Shown: positions 24,859 through 36,343 of the stretch, in pieces | Layout of the letters: every line of letters starts with the position of its first letter | How positions within the stretch are numbered: position 1 is the stretch's first letter | DNA from: Rhodoferax sp. OV413 | GTDB lineage: Bacteria > Pseudomonadota > Gammaproteobacteria > Burkholderiales > Burkholderiaceae_C | Direction: 5' to 3' | Assembly: GCF_900104385.1 (NCBI RefSeq) | Contig: NZ_FNJA01000002.1 | Coordinates: 124,001 to 188,000, forward strand | DNA length: 64,000 bases | Program-made: the position numbers and the translations under genes | Notes under the pieces: model-generated | The model's database searches: none | Seen by the model: the letters and a program-made list of their open reading frames with translations, nothing else | What the model was told of the DNA's origin: nothing

Positions 24859-25676
24859 ACTGCGTTCTCAACTTTTTCAATATCCGTACGCGGCGCCGTA
24901 GTGGGCGCACGCTCAAGCGCGGTTTCCCGCTGGAATGCCTCTACCAGGCCCATGACCTGCTCCAGGCGCAGGTCCAGTTCGGCCAACATCACGGCCTGCT
25001 GTTCCTTGTCAAACCGGTCCAGCCATCCGCCTTCTTGGCGCCACAGGGTGGGCGCGTCTTGCTGTGGGTGGGTCGTGCGCAACTGCTCGAACCGGCTCTT
25101 CAGTAGTGCCGGGATGGTCGCCAGCAACTTCTGCTCGCGCGCTGCCAGCATTTGCTCCCACACGGCGTCCAGCGCGGCCAGCTGCCGCAAGCTGGGCGAC
25201 ACGGCGGCCACGGCTTCGCGCACGTTCACGCGCAAGGGCGGCAGCATCAAATCCATCTGGCGTTGCAGGTCCAGATGGCGCTGGCGAAATACTGCGTAGT
25301 CGGCCACCGTTTCTTCGGGTGCGGCCGGCATCGCCATAGGCAAAGGCTCGGGGGTACGCCCCCGCCGCCGGCTGGCACCCGCATCGGCCACCGCCACCGG
25401 CTTGGTGGTGATGGCGTAGACCAGGACCTGGCGCACCTGCTGCACCTGTGCGGCGACATCCACGCTGTGGCCCATGCGCGCCGGCTTGCCTGCGGGCTGG
25501 GGGGCTGCACGCATGGTGTGTATCGCCTGCAGCGCGCCGCGCAGTGTCACCGCGTCGAATACGCCCAGCAGCACGCTCAGCTGCTCGGCAGAATCCACGC
25601 TAGCGCCTGCCTTGCCGACGGAGGCCGGGTCACCAAGCAGGCGAACAAGTTTGGAACTGCTGAAGTTCGTGCGCAA
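24855..25676 (-). CDS. DUF3348 domain-containing protein
   Basis: This protein of about 273 residues is the first gene of the four-gene unit. It matches the DUF3348 family in its start (RTNFSSSKLVRLLGD), QLSVLLGVFDAVTLRGAL and the central ADYAVFRQRHLDLQRQM segment. No transmembrane helix or catalytic motif is seen and it is probably a soluble helical protein. I chose a TTG start at 25676 because AAAGGA lies six bases upstream and no ATG occurs in the conserved region; an ATG at 25766 would add 30 unlikely residues. The 270 bases before it have an AT-rich stretch (25895-25935) but also hold the gyrB 3' end region. Confidence 0.78.
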   Translation of the reverse strand: MRTNFSSSKLVRLLGDPASVGKAGASVDSAEQLSVLLGVFDAVTLRGALQAIHTMRAAPQPAGKPARMGHSVDVAAQVQQVRQVLVYAITTKPVAVADAGASRRRGRTPEPLPMAMPAAPEETVADYAVFRQRHLDLQRQMDLMLPPLRVNVREAVAAVSPSLRQLAALDAVWEQMLAAREQKLLATIPALLKSRFEQLRTTHPQQDAPTLWRQEGGWLDRFDKEQQAVMLAELDLRLEQVMGLVEAFQRETALERAPTTAPRTDIEKVENAV

Positions 25677-25946
25677 AAAAGATTCCTTTGCACCCAGGAG
25701 GTAGCGGCAATGGGGCCCAATGTGGTTGCATGGGGGCTGTAGCCACGTGTACACGTCGCCTGCCAATATCCATTAACGATGGAGCCAGTGGGCGTGGGCT
25801 CGGCGGACTTGCCGCGGCCCATGATGAAAACACCTTGCGCGTAGCGCTTGTAGCCCTGGCAGCATTCCGGCAGAAGCGTCCTAAGACGCTCTACAAAATT
25901 TGCAAATTATGAGAATTTTTGCAATATTTTTGAGAGCCTACAAACC

Positions 25947-28613
<2,667 letters not shown>

Positions 28614-28622
28614 TTATAAGGT

Positions 28623-28675
28623 AAATCTGCCTTTTGCGCAGATAGGCTATGCGTGGGTAGCTACTATTTTTATAG
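28623..28675 (-). repeat. Dispersed repeat, copy 2 (gyrB-dnaN gap)
   Basis: On the minus strand this reads CTATAAAAATAGTAGCTACC and ends in a GC block (TGCGCAAAAGGCAG), matching the element at 6083-6148. It fills almost the whole space between the dnaN stop and the gyrB leader. Confidence 0.65.
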
Positions 28676-28677
28676 TG

Positions 28678-29784
28678 TTAAATACGCATCGGCATGACCA
28701 CGTATTTGAAGGTCTCGTTCTCGGGGATGGTCAGCAGCGCCGAGCTGTTGCCGTCGCTGAGCGAGATGGTCACCATGTCTTGCTGCATATTGGCCAAGGC
28801 ATCGATCAGATAGGTCACGTTGAAGCCGATCTCGATGGTGTCGCCACCGTAATCGACGTCGAGTTCGTCCACGGCTTCTTCCTGTTCGGCATTGTTCGAG
28901 GCTACGCGCAGGCTGCCGGGTTCGACGTTCAGGCGCACGCCCTTGAACTTGTCGCTGGTCAGGATGGCGGTGCGCTGCAGGCTGGACAAGAACGCCTGGC
29001 GGCCCAGGGTGATGTGGTTCTGCTGGTTCTTCGGGATCACGCGGTTGTAATCGGGGAACTTGCCCTCGACAAGCTTGGTGACGAACTCCATGCCGTCAAA
29101 GCTGAACTTGGCCTGGTTGTTGGCAAACTGCATCTCGATCGCGCCTTCGGCGTCACTCAGCAGACGCTGCATTTCCAGCACGGTTTTGCGCGGCAAGATC
29201 ACTTCCTGCTTGGGCACTTCCACGTCCAGCGCGGCCGATGCGAAAGCCAGGCGGTGGCCGTCGGTGGACACCAGGCTGAGCTGCGTGCCTTCGGCGACGA
29301 ACAGAATGCCGTTTAAGTAGTAGCGGATGTCATGCACGGCCATGGCGAACGACACCTGGCTGAGCAGCGCCTTCAACACCTTTTGTGGGACGCTGAAGGC
29401 CGGGCCAAAGTTGGCGGCTTCTTGCACCAGCGGGAAGTCTTCGGCCGGCAGGGTTTGCAAGGTGAACTTGCTCTTGCCGCCCTTGAGTATCAGTTTGTTC
29501 TGGCTGGACTCCAGGCTCACGGTCTGGTCAGACGGCATGGTGCGCAGGATGTCGATCAGCTTGCGGGCACCCACGGTGGTGCTGAAGTCGCCGGCATCGC
29601 CATCCAGCTCGGCGCTGGTGCGGATCTGGATTTCCAGGTCGCTGGTGGTCAGCTGTACCGTGGCACCGGTTTTGCGCAGCATCACATTGGCCAGAATCGG
29701 CAAAGTATGGCGCCGTTCGACGATACCCGCCACCGACTGCAGAACCGCGAGCACCTTGCTTTGTGTTGCCTTCAAAACGATCAT
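28678..29784 (-). CDS. dnaN: DNA polymerase III subunit beta (sliding clamp)
   Basis: This 368-residue clamp forms the dimeric ring that tethers polymerase to DNA. It matches the family end to end, for example RRHTLPILANVML near residue 25, VSTDGHRLAFAS near 172, RVIPKNQQNH near 250 and the conserved C-terminus YVVMPMRI. The start at MIVLKATQ gives the normal length; a longer frame to 29847 is unlikely. It lies between dnaA and gyrB, the conserved order. Confidence 0.97.
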   Translation of the reverse strand: MIVLKATQSKVLAVLQSVAGIVERRHTLPILANVMLRKTGATVQLTTSDLEIQIRTSAELDGDAGDFSTTVGARKLIDILRTMPSDQTVSLESSQNKLILKGGKSKFTLQTLPAEDFPLVQEAANFGPAFSVPQKVLKALLSQVSFAMAVHDIRYYLNGILFVAEGTQLSLVSTDGHRLAFASAALDVEVPKQEVILPRKTVLEMQRLLSDAEGAIEMQFANNQAKFSFDGMEFVTKLVEGKFPDYNRVIPKNQQNHITLGRQAFLSSLQRTAILTSDKFKGVRLNVEPGSLRVASNNAEQEEAVDELDVDYGGDTIEIGFNVTYLIDALANMQQDMVTISLSDGNSSALLTIPENETFKYVVMPMRI

Positions 29785-29879
29785 GTCAACCCCATGTGTA
29801 TATAAATGAGCCTTGCGAGAAACCAGCGCGTCGGTTTCGACCAACACGTGATTTTCCCTGTTTTTACCTGCACTTTTGG

Positions 29880-31277
29880 CTAGCCTTTAAGGGTTTGCTC
29901 CAGCACGTGCAATTGCTGGTTCAGCTCGGTGAGCTGTTGGCGTTCGCCGCCAATCTTGCGGACGGCGTGCAACACCGTCGTATGGTCACGGCCGCCGAAC
30001 AGTTCGCCGATCTCGGGCAGGCTTTTTTGCGTCAGCTCCTTGGCCAGGTACATCGCAATCTGGCGCGGCCGGGCAATCGAAGCCGGGCGCTTCTTGGAGT
30101 ACATGTCGGCGACCTTGATCTTGTAGTAGTCGGCCACGGTCTTCTGGATGTTTTCCACCGAAATCTGCCGATTCTGGATGGATAACAAGTCACGCAGGGC
30201 TTCGCGCGCCAGCTGGATCGACATTTCCTTCTGGTTGAAACGCGAATAGGCCAGGCATTTGCGCAGCGCGCCTTCGAGCTCGCGCACGTTGGAGCGCACA
30301 TTCTTGGCCACGAAAAACGCCACTTCCTCGGGCATTTCGGTACCTTCGGCGCGTGATTTGTTGATCAGAATTGCGACGCGCATCTCCAGCTCGGGTGGCT
30401 CTATGGCCACCGTCAAACCCGAATCGAAGCGTGATACCAGGCGTTCGTGGATGTCGGCCAGACCCTTGGGATAGGTGTCGCTGGTCATCACGATGTGCGA
30501 CTTCTTGGTCAGCAAGGCTTCGAAGGCGTTGAAGAACTCTTCTTGCGTACGGTCCTTGTTGGCGAAGAATTGCACGTCGTCAATCAGCAACAGATCCAAG
30601 GAGTGGTAGCGCTCCTTGAATTCGTCAAAAGTCTTGCGCTGGTAGGCCTTAACCACATCTGAAACGAATTGCTCCGCATGGATGTAGAGAACTTTGGCAT
30701 CCGGCCGGTCGGCCAGCAGGCGGTTGCCTACGGCATGCATCAAATGCGTCTTGCCCAGGCCTACGCCGCCGTAGATGAACAGCGGGTTGTACAGCTGGCC
30801 GGGCGTGCCTGAAACGTGCATCGCGGCGGCGCGCGCCATGCGGTTTGCCGTACCTTCGACCAGGGTGTCAAAGGTCAGCGCGGTGTTCAGGCGGTTTTTA
30901 AACTGGGCCAGAGCCGGGTCTTCGCCCACCGGCGCAGCCTCGGGAATCGAGCCCACGCCTTGCGAGACCAGCGCCGTTGCGTGTGTACGCACCTGTGCTT
31001 CCCGCGGAGTGAGGACTAACTCGAGCGGAATGGTTTGGCCATACAGCTTCTCCAGCAGGACGCCGATGCGGCCTACGTATTGCGCGCGAATCCAATCCAG
31101 CTTGAAGCGGTTGGCGACAAACAAGGTTACTTTGGAAAAGTCATCGTGCACCTGGGCCACCAGGGGCTTGATCCAGGTATTGAACTGCTGCTCTGGCAGT
31201 TCCTGGGCCAACTGTTCTACGCAGGCTTGCCAGAGGCTGTGGCCGGCGCCGGTGTTGGCTGGGGTTCCCTCGGTCAT
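29880..31277 (-). CDS. dnaA: Chromosomal replication initiator protein DnaA
   Basis: This 465-residue AAA+ protein binds DnaA boxes and melts the origin. Domain I (about 1-80) interacts with the helicase. Domain III has Walker [10 protein letters not shown] near residue 170 and Walker [11 protein letters not shown], and domain IV carries the DnaA signature [15 protein letters not shown] and [14 protein letters not shown] start it at MTEGTPAN; an upstream ATG at 31328 would place the start over a DnaA box. A perfect box lies about 20 bases before the ATG, consistent with autoregulation. No DnaA box is seen in the dnaA-dnaN gap. Confidence 0.97.
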   Translation of the reverse strand: MTEGTPANTGAGHSLWQACVEQLAQELPEQQFNTWIKPLVAQVHDDFSKVTLFVANRFKLDWIRAQYVGRIGVLLEKLYGQTIPLELVLTPREAQVRTHATALVSQGVGSIPEAAPVGEDPALAQFKNRLNTALTFDTLVEGTANRMARAAAMHVSGTPGQLYNPLFIYGGVGLGKTHLMHAVGNRLLADRPDAKVLYIHAEQFVSDVVKAYQRKTFDEFKERYHSLDLLLIDDVQFFANKDRTQEEFFNAFEALLTKKSHIVMTSDTYPKGLADIHERLVSRFDSGLTVAIEPPELEMRVAILINKSRAEGTEMPEEVAFFVAKNVRSNVRELEGALRKCLAYSRFNQKEMSIQLAREALRDLLSIQNRQISVENIQKTVADYYKIKVADMYSKKRPASIARPRQIAMYLAKELTQKSLPEIGELFGGRDHTTVLHAVRKIGGERQQLTELNQQLHVLEQTLKG

Positions 31278-31295
31278 TATGGGGGCTTCTACTTC

Positions 31296-31304
31296 TGTGG
31301 ATAA
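31296..31304 (-). promoter_or_regulatory. DnaA box
   Basis: A perfect consensus TTATCCACA on the minus strand, 19 bases upstream of the dnaA start codon, likely used for origin function and dnaA autoregulation. Confidence 0.7.
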
Positions 31305-31345
31305 ATTAGGGATCGGCGAACCGACCATTGTAATTTATCCCGCCC

Positions 31346-31354
31346 TTATCCACA
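31346..31354 (+). promoter_or_regulatory. DnaA box
   Basis: A perfect consensus TTATCCACA on the plus strand, 42 bases beyond the first box and in the opposite orientation. Confidence 0.7.
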
Positions 31355-31409
31355 ATTTGGCGGCAATGGCTTATGCGCCGGCCAGGCCCGCACTTTAACG
31401 CCATGCGCC

Positions 31410-31438
31410 TTGCCAGGGTCCGAATTATTTGCCATAAT
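31410..31438 (+). promoter_or_regulatory. Sigma-70 promoter for the rpmH operon
   Basis: TTGCCA at 31410-31415 and CATAAT at 31433-31438 are separated by 17 bases, a good match to a housekeeping promoter. Transcription from it gives a leader of about 220 bases before rpmH. Confidence 0.6.
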
Positions 31439-31573
31439 GCCGGGTTTCCCTGACTAAATTCATCTCGCCAGCTTTTCGGGCTACACGCTACGAAAGCGGG
31501 AAAAGATGGATTGCTTGGCTTGGCGTAGTACTGTAGTTAGTACTGCGGCAGTCATGATTTCAGGGCCAATCTA

Positions 31574-31605
31574 GGGGCTTTATTTAAGCTGAAGCCCTCA
31601 TTTTT
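31574..31605 (+). terminator. Possible attenuator in the rpmH leader
   Basis: GGGCTT (31575-31580) pairs with AAGCCC (31592-31597), with a G-T pair extending the stem, and is followed by CATTTTT. The structure lies about 63 bases before rpmH and could terminate part of the transcripts, an attenuation-like arrangement. The stem is short. Confidence 0.4.
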
Positions 31606-31667
31606 CGGCAATTGTCCCTGGGGTTCGCTTGGGGGGTCGCTGAACCGAACTCTTCTAGGATGTCATC

Positions 31668-31802
31668 ATGAAACGCACTTACCAACCGTCGAAAATCAAG
31701 CGTGCCCGCACCCATGGTTTCATGGTCCGCATGAAAACCCGCGGCGGCCGTGCTGTCATCAACGCACGCCGCGCCAAAGGCCGCAAGCGTCTGGCTGTCT
31801 AA
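31668..31802 (+). CDS. rpmH: 50S ribosomal protein L34
   Basis: This 44-residue basic protein is identical in pattern to L34 ([18 protein letters not shown] then [11 protein letters not shown]). It is the first gene of the plus-strand origin operon and is followed by rnpA, 68 bases later. AGGA lies about eight bases before the ATG. Confidence 0.98.
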   Translation: MKRTYQPSKIKRARTHGFMVRMKTRGGRAVINARRAKGRKRLAV

Positions 31803-31870
31803 GTCCGCGCCTCGGTTGGCGCGCATCTCCGCTCCCGATTTCTTGTTGTGACTTCGGCCCATCCTCTGCC

Positions 31871-32320
31871 GTGCAGCGACTAAAAACGCGCGCGCAGTTC
31901 CAGGCCGTGCTGGCAGGTCATACGGTTGCGCGTACGGCGCACTTTGCGCTGCACCGCGCAGCGCTAGATGTGTGTGCTGTGCCGACCCCAGCTGCTGCCA
32001 AGCCAATGCCATCTTCCACAGGGCCCGAGTCCACGCGACCGCAGGCCCTGTTTGGCGTAGAGGGCGTCTGGCTGGGTGCCATGGTGCCCAAGCGCTGGGC
32101 CAAACGGGCGGTGACGCGCAATGCCATCAAGCGCCAGATCTACCAAGTGAGCCAGGCTTTTGAACCCCGCTTTCCGCAGGCAGCCCATGTGGTGCGCTTG
32201 CGCAGCGTGTTCGACCGCAAGCTGTTCATCAGCGCCACCTCTGACCAGCTCAAGCAGGCTGTCCGCTCCGAGCTGGAGCAGCTGTTTGGCCGGGCCGTCA
32301 CCGGGGTGACATCGGCATGA
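31871..32320 (+). CDS. rnpA: Ribonuclease P protein component
   Basis: This 149-residue basic protein joins the RNase P RNA to cut the 5' leaders from tRNA precursors. It has the hallmark RNR motif (AVTRNAIKRQIY, about residues 80-91) and the N-terminal RLKTRAQFQAVL. A Pro/Ser-rich insertion (about residues 35-60) makes it longer than the E. coli protein (119 residues). The start is GTG at 31871. It overlaps yidD by four bases. Confidence 0.93.
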   Translation: MQRLKTRAQFQAVLAGHTVARTAHFALHRAALDVCAVPTPAAAKPMPSSTGPESTRPQALFGVEGVWLGAMVPKRWAKRAVTRNAIKRQIYQVSQAFEPRFPQAAHVVRLRSVFDRKLFISATSDQLKQAVRSELEQLFGRAVTGVTSA

Positions 32321-32580
32321 TGCAAGCTCTGCTGATGGGCGTGGTGCGCGGTTACCGCCTACTGTTGAGCCCATGGTTGGGTTCGGCCTGCCGATTCGAG
32401 CCTACCTGCTCGGTGTATGCGCTGCAGGCCCTGGAGCGGCACGGTGCTGCCGGCGGCTCTTATTTAACATTGCGTCGGTTGGCGCGTTGCCAACCCTGGT
32501 GTGACGGTGGGCATGACCCATTGCCGCAAGACAGTCCCCGGCTTTTCGGCCATCTGCTTTCCTCTTCTTCACATAAGTAG
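32317..32580 (+). CDS. yidD: Membrane protein insertion efficiency factor YidD
   Basis: This 87-residue protein is of the YidD family, recognised by SPWLGSACRFEPTCSVYALQAL with its paired Cys residues and by the later GSYLTLRRLARCQPW. It is thought to help YidC-dependent insertion at the inner membrane. Its ATG overlaps the rnpA stop, and yidC follows after eight bases. Confidence 0.95.
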   Translation: MMQALLMGVVRGYRLLLSPWLGSACRFEPTCSVYALQALERHGAAGGSYLTLRRLARCQPWCDGGHDPLPQDSPRLFGHLLSSSSHK

Positions 32581-32588
32581 CCCTCTTC

Positions 32589-34289
32589 ATGAACGATATC
32601 CGCCGAACCATCCTGTGGGTGATTTTTGGTTTTTCTATGGTGTTGCTATGGGACAAGTGGCAGGTATTTAGCGGCCACAAAGCCACTTTCTTCCCCATGC
32701 CCTCCCAGCAGGCGGCCGTGGTGGCCAAGCCCAGCGCCGATCCAGCCAGCGTGCCTGTGCCGGTCGCGGTGACCGCACCGGGGGCTGGCGTTGCCCAGGT
32801 ACCTGCGAGCCCCGCCGCCCCGGCAGCTGCGCGTGAACGCCTGGAAGTCAGCACCGATGTGCTGAAGCTGACCTTCGACACCGAAGGTGGCTCCCTGGTG
32901 CGCAGCGAACTGCTCAAGCAGGTGGACATGGCTGACAAGTCGCGTAACTTTGTCTTGCTGGACGACAGCAAGGAACGTGTTTACATGGCCCAGACCGGCT
33001 TGATCGCCGGAGCCGGCGCAACGGGCGCGGCCTTGCCCAGCCACAAGACGCTGATGAGCGTGGTGCCTGGCGAGCGCAGCCTGAAAGACGGTGCCAACGA
33101 GCTGGTGGTGCGCTTCGAGTCGCCTGATGTCGGTGGCGTGAAGCTGGTCAAGACCTATACCCTGGCGCGTGGCGCCTATGTGATGAGCGTCAAGCACGAG
33201 GTGGTGAACACCGGTGCCGCCGCCGTGTCGCCCCAGCTGTACCTGCAGCTGGTGCGCGATGGCAACAAGCCACCGGGTGAGTCGTCGTTCTATTCCACCT
33301 TCACCGGCCCGTCCGTCTACACCGAAGCCAAGAAGTACCAGAAGGTCGAATTCAAGGCTATCGAAGAGAACAAGGTCGAGATTGAGAAACATGCGACTAA
33401 CGGCTACGTGGCCATGGTCCAGCATTACTTTGCCAGCGCCTGGCTGCTGGGTGACGGCATCCAGCGCGATCTGTTCATGCGCAAGGTCGACACCAACCTG
33501 TATGCCGTGGGCATGATCACGCCGCTGGACAGCATTGCACCCGGTGCCAGCAAGTCGGTGGAAGCGCGCATGTTTGTCGGCCCGCAGCTGGAAAAGACCT
33601 TGGAAGCCACGGCCACCGGCCTGGAGCTGGTCAAGGACTACGGCTGGGTGACCATCTTGGCCAAGCCGCTGTACTGGCTGCTCGACAAGCTGCACGGCGT
33701 GATCCAGAACTGGGGCTGGTCGATTGTGGCCCTGGTGTTGCTGCTGAAGATCGCCTTCTACTGGTTGAATGCCAAGGCCTACGCCAGCATGGCCAAGATG
33801 AAGGCCATCAACCCCCGCATCACCGAGATGCGCGAACGCCTGAAAGACAAGCCGCAAGAAATGCAGCAGGCGATGATGAAGATCTACCGCGAAGAGAAGA
33901 TCAACCCGATGGGCGGCTGCTTCCCCATCATGATCCAGATTCCGGTGTTCATTGCCTTGTACTGGGTGCTGCTGTCCAGCGTGGAAATGCGTAACGCCCC
34001 CTGGGCGCTGTGGATCCATGACCTGTCCTCGCCCGATCCGTTCTATATCTTGCCCGTCGTCATGGCCTTGACCACCATGCTGCAGACCTCGCTGAACCCC
34101 GCGCCGCCGGACCCACTGCAGGCCAAGATGATGTGGTTCATGCCGCTGGCGTTCTCGGTGATGTTCTTCTTCTTCCCGGCCGGCCTGGTGATGTACTGGA
34201 TTACCAACAATGCCTTGTCGATTGCCCAGCAATGGCTGATCAACACCCGTATGGGCGTGCCACCCAAGTTCCATCTGCCCAAGTTCTAA
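32589..34289 (+). CDS. yidC: Membrane protein insertase YidC
   Basis: This 566-residue protein inserts membrane proteins alone or with SecYEG. It has an N-terminal anchor helix (about residues 5-23), a large periplasmic beta domain (about 85-345) and a conserved C-terminal core with helices at about 355-380, 425-450, 475-495 and 510-545. The cytoplasmic loop MKAINPRITEMRERLKDKP and MGGCFPIMIQIPVFIALYW are diagnostic. A terminator-like hairpin follows. Confidence 0.97.
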   Translation: MNDIRRTILWVIFGFSMVLLWDKWQVFSGHKATFFPMPSQQAAVVAKPSADPASVPVPVAVTAPGAGVAQVPASPAAPAAARERLEVSTDVLKLTFDTEGGSLVRSELLKQVDMADKSRNFVLLDDSKERVYMAQTGLIAGAGATGAALPSHKTLMSVVPGERSLKDGANELVVRFESPDVGGVKLVKTYTLARGAYVMSVKHEVVNTGAAAVSPQLYLQLVRDGNKPPGESSFYSTFTGPSVYTEAKKYQKVEFKAIEENKVEIEKHATNGYVAMVQHYFASAWLLGDGIQRDLFMRKVDTNLYAVGMITPLDSIAPGASKSVEARMFVGPQLEKTLEATATGLELVKDYGWVTILAKPLYWLLDKLHGVIQNWGWSIVALVLLLKIAFYWLNAKAYASMAKMKAINPRITEMRERLKDKPQEMQQAMMKIYREEKINPMGGCFPIMIQIPVFIALYWVLLSSVEMRNAPWALWIHDLSSPDPFYILPVVMALTTMLQTSLNPAPPDPLQAKMMWFMPLAFSVMFFFFPAGLVMYWITNNALSIAQQWLINTRMGVPPKFHLPKF

Positions 34290-34325
34290 GGGCGGAGCGG
34301 GCGCCGAGCGCCCGTGTTGAAATCC

Positions 34326-34364
34326 AAAGGCCGCTTCAACCTGCTTGGTTGAACGGCCTTTTTT
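34326..34364 (+). terminator. Terminator after yidC
   Basis: AAGGCCG and TTCAAC pair with GTTGAA and CGGCCTT (one bulged base on the left), followed by a run of six T. It lies 37 bases after the yidC stop and just before mnmE, so mnmE needs its own promoter or read-through. Confidence 0.7.
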
Positions 34365-34380
34365 CTTGAAAGTGCTAGTT

Positions 34381-35754
34381 ATGCAAGCCCGCAATGCCGA
34401 TCCGATTGCCGCCATCGCCACCGCTCCTGGCCGGGGTGCGGTAGGCATCGTCCGGGTCAGTGGCAAACATATCGCTGCCGTCGTCGAAGCCCTGTGCGGC
34501 CGCCCGCTGAAAGCCCGTGAAGCGACCTATCTGCCGTTCCGCGATGCCGGCGGCGCAGCCATAGACCACGGCCTGGCCTTGCACTTCCCGGCCCCGCATT
34601 CCTACACCGGCGAAGACGTGCTGGAGCTGCAGGCCCATGGCGGGCCGGTGGTGCTGCAGCTGCTGCTGGCGCGCTGCCTGGAGGCGGGCGCGGAGATTGG
34701 CCTGCGCCTGGCCCAGCCGGGCGAGTTCACCCAGCGCGCGTTCCTGAACGACAAGATCGACCTGGCCCAGGCCGAGGCGATTGCCGATCTGATCGACGCC
34801 AGTACCGAGGCTGCGGCCCGCAGCGCCGCCCGGTCTTTGTCGGGCGAGTTCTCGCAGGAGATCCACGCCTTGCGCGACGGCCTGGTGCATCTGCGCATGC
34901 TGGTCGAGGCCACGCTGGACTTTCCTGAAGAAGAAATCGACTTCTTGCGCAAGGCAGATGCGCACGGACAGCTATCAAAATTGCAGCAGAACCTGCAAAC
35001 GGTGATGCAACGCACGCGCCAGGGCGCGCTCTTGCGTGAGGGTATCAAGGTGGTGATCGCTGGCCAACCGAATGCGGGCAAGTCCTCGCTGCTGAACGCC
35101 CTGGCCGGGGCCGAGCTGGCCATCGTCACCCCGATTGCCGGCACCACGCGCGACAAGGTGGCACAAACCATACAGATCGAGGGCGTGCCCATCCATGTGA
35201 TCGATACCGCGGGCTTACGCAGCAGCGAGGACGCGATCGAAGCCATCGGTATCGAGCGTGCCTGGGCCGAGATCGAAACCGCCGATGCCGTGTTGTTTCT
35301 GCACGACCTGACCCGCGCCGCCCTGCCCGACTACCAAGCCGCCGACGCCGCCATTGCGGCAGAGTTGCTGCAAAAGCTGCCGTCGAGGGTGCCGGTCATC
35401 GACGTCTGGAACAAGCTCGACTCCATGCCCCAGGCCGAGCCGGGTGTGCTGGCGCTATCGGCCAAAACCGGTGCCGGACTGCATACTTTGCGCAGCAAGC
35501 TGCTGGAGGTAGCGGGTTGGCAGGCTTCGCCCGAAGGGGTATTTATCGCCCGGGCCCGCCACGTGCAGGCCTTGCAGCGGGTGGATGTGCATGTGGCTTT
35601 GGCCGTAGACCATCTGGCGGGGCAGGCCCAATTTTTGGATCTGCTGGCAGAAGAGCTGCGCTTGGCCCAGAATGCCCTGAACGAAATCACCGGAGCCTTC
35701 AGTGCAGACGACTTGCTGGGCGTGATTTTCTCCAGCTTTTGTATCGGTAAGTAA
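34381..35754 (+). CDS. mnmE: tRNA uridine-5-carboxymethylaminomethyl modification GTPase MnmE
   Basis: This 457-residue GTPase acts with MnmG to modify the wobble uridine of certain tRNAs. It has the N-terminal tetrahydrofolate-binding domain ([21 protein letters not shown]), a central G domain with G1 [12 protein letters not shown] near residue 227, G3 DTAGL and G4 NKLD, and the invariant C-terminus FCIGK whose Cys is functional. I start it at MQARNADP; upstream codons lie in the terminator hairpin. The segment AGCTATCAAAATTG near 34970 recalls the dispersed repeat but is too short to claim. Confidence 0.96.
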   Translation: MQARNADPIAAIATAPGRGAVGIVRVSGKHIAAVVEALCGRPLKAREATYLPFRDAGGAAIDHGLALHFPAPHSYTGEDVLELQAHGGPVVLQLLLARCLEAGAEIGLRLAQPGEFTQRAFLNDKIDLAQAEAIADLIDASTEAAARSAARSLSGEFSQEIHALRDGLVHLRMLVEATLDFPEEEIDFLRKADAHGQLSKLQQNLQTVMQRTRQGALLREGIKVVIAGQPNAGKSSLLNALAGAELAIVTPIAGTTRDKVAQTIQIEGVPIHVIDTAGLRSSEDAIEAIGIERAWAEIETADAVLFLHDLTRAALPDYQAADAAIAAELLQKLPSRVPVIDVWNKLDSMPQAEPGVLALSAKTGAGLHTLRSKLLEVAGWQASPEGVFIARARHVQALQRVDVHVALAVDHLAGQAQFLDLLAEELRLAQNALNEITGAFSADDLLGVIFSSFCIGK

Positions 35755-35824
35755 GTGCCGCCGCAGCCGCGGAGTGGTGAATACAATTAACCGCGTTAAC
35801 CCGCATAGCAGCGCCCTTTTTGCC

Positions 35825-36316
35825 ATGAATGCATTTTTGTCAGCGAACGATACGCCCAAGCTGCAAAGCCTTGTGGATGCCATCGTGGTGAACAAGGCCA
35901 AAGACGGCTTGCCGCTGATCCTGGCATCAGCGCAATGGGAGTTGCTGGCCAACTACCTGCTGCCGGTGACTTTGGCGCAGGGCGACGTGCTGTTCCGGCA
36001 GGGCGTGAGCGACCGTACCTTGTATTTTGTTGCCAGCGGCAGCCTGAGTGTGCATTTTGAAGATGCCGACAAGCGCATCCGGCTGGCGATCGTGGGCGCG
36101 GGCAGTGTGGTGGGTGAGGGTAGTTTTTTTACCGGCTTGCCGCGCAGTGCCACCGTGCAGGCCGGCAGCGCCTGTGTTTTATGGGGCTTGCTGCCAATGC
36201 GGTTCACCGAATTGACCCACCGCAAGCCCGAACTGGCTTTGTCCATTTCCATGGCAGCCGGGGCCGTGGTGGCCAAGCGTTTGCTGCACAGCAGAAACCG
36301 TGCTGCGGTGACATGA
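35825..36316 (+). CDS. Cyclic nucleotide-binding (Crp-like sensor) domain protein
   Basis: This protein of about 163 residues has a cNMP-binding beta-roll fold (LAQGDVLFRQGVSDRTLYFVASGSL, VVGEGSFFTGLPRSATVQA) but no C-terminal helix-turn-helix, so it should not bind DNA by itself. GEGSFF and PRSATV occupy the phosphate-binding cassette, where cAMP-binding proteins carry Arg and Ser/Thr. The start is uncertain: ATG 35825 is chosen, but an in-frame GTG at 35774 would add 17 residues. The ligand and partner are unknown. Confidence 0.72.
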   Translation: MNAFLSANDTPKLQSLVDAIVVNKAKDGLPLILASAQWELLANYLLPVTLAQGDVLFRQGVSDRTLYFVASGSLSVHFEDADKRIRLAIVGAGSVVGEGSFFTGLPRSATVQAGSACVLWGLLPMRFTELTHRKPELALSISMAAGAVVAKRLLHSRNRAAVT

Positions 36317-36343
36317 GAACGCAGATTTGAAGGAAAGCGAAAC

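Larger units (their letters stand above)
31278..31667. other. Probable replication origin region (oriC) between dnaA and rpmH
   Basis: This gap of about 390 bases between the divergent dnaA and rpmH genes contains two perfect DnaA boxes and a weaker match near 31335-31343 (TTATCCCGC), all near the dnaA side. The rest holds the rpmH promoter and leader hairpins. The dnaA-dnaN-gyrB/rpmH-rnpA arrangement is typical of origins. I could not compute GC skew, which would be the decisive check. Confidence 0.65.

Noticed and set aside
25577-25822. 81-codon minus-strand frame upstream of DUF3348 (begins MGRGKSAEPTPTGS)
   Set aside because: The first part looks protein-like, but it overlaps the real DUF3348 start in another frame and has no recognised homology or ribosome site. 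It is noted only as a possible relic.
32646-34466. 606-codon minus-strand open frame opposite yidC
   Set aside because: It is an antisense shadow of the certain yidC gene.
34966-34986. Short match to the dispersed repeat in mnmE
   Set aside because: Only about 14 bases match and the codons fit normal MnmE, so it could be chance.
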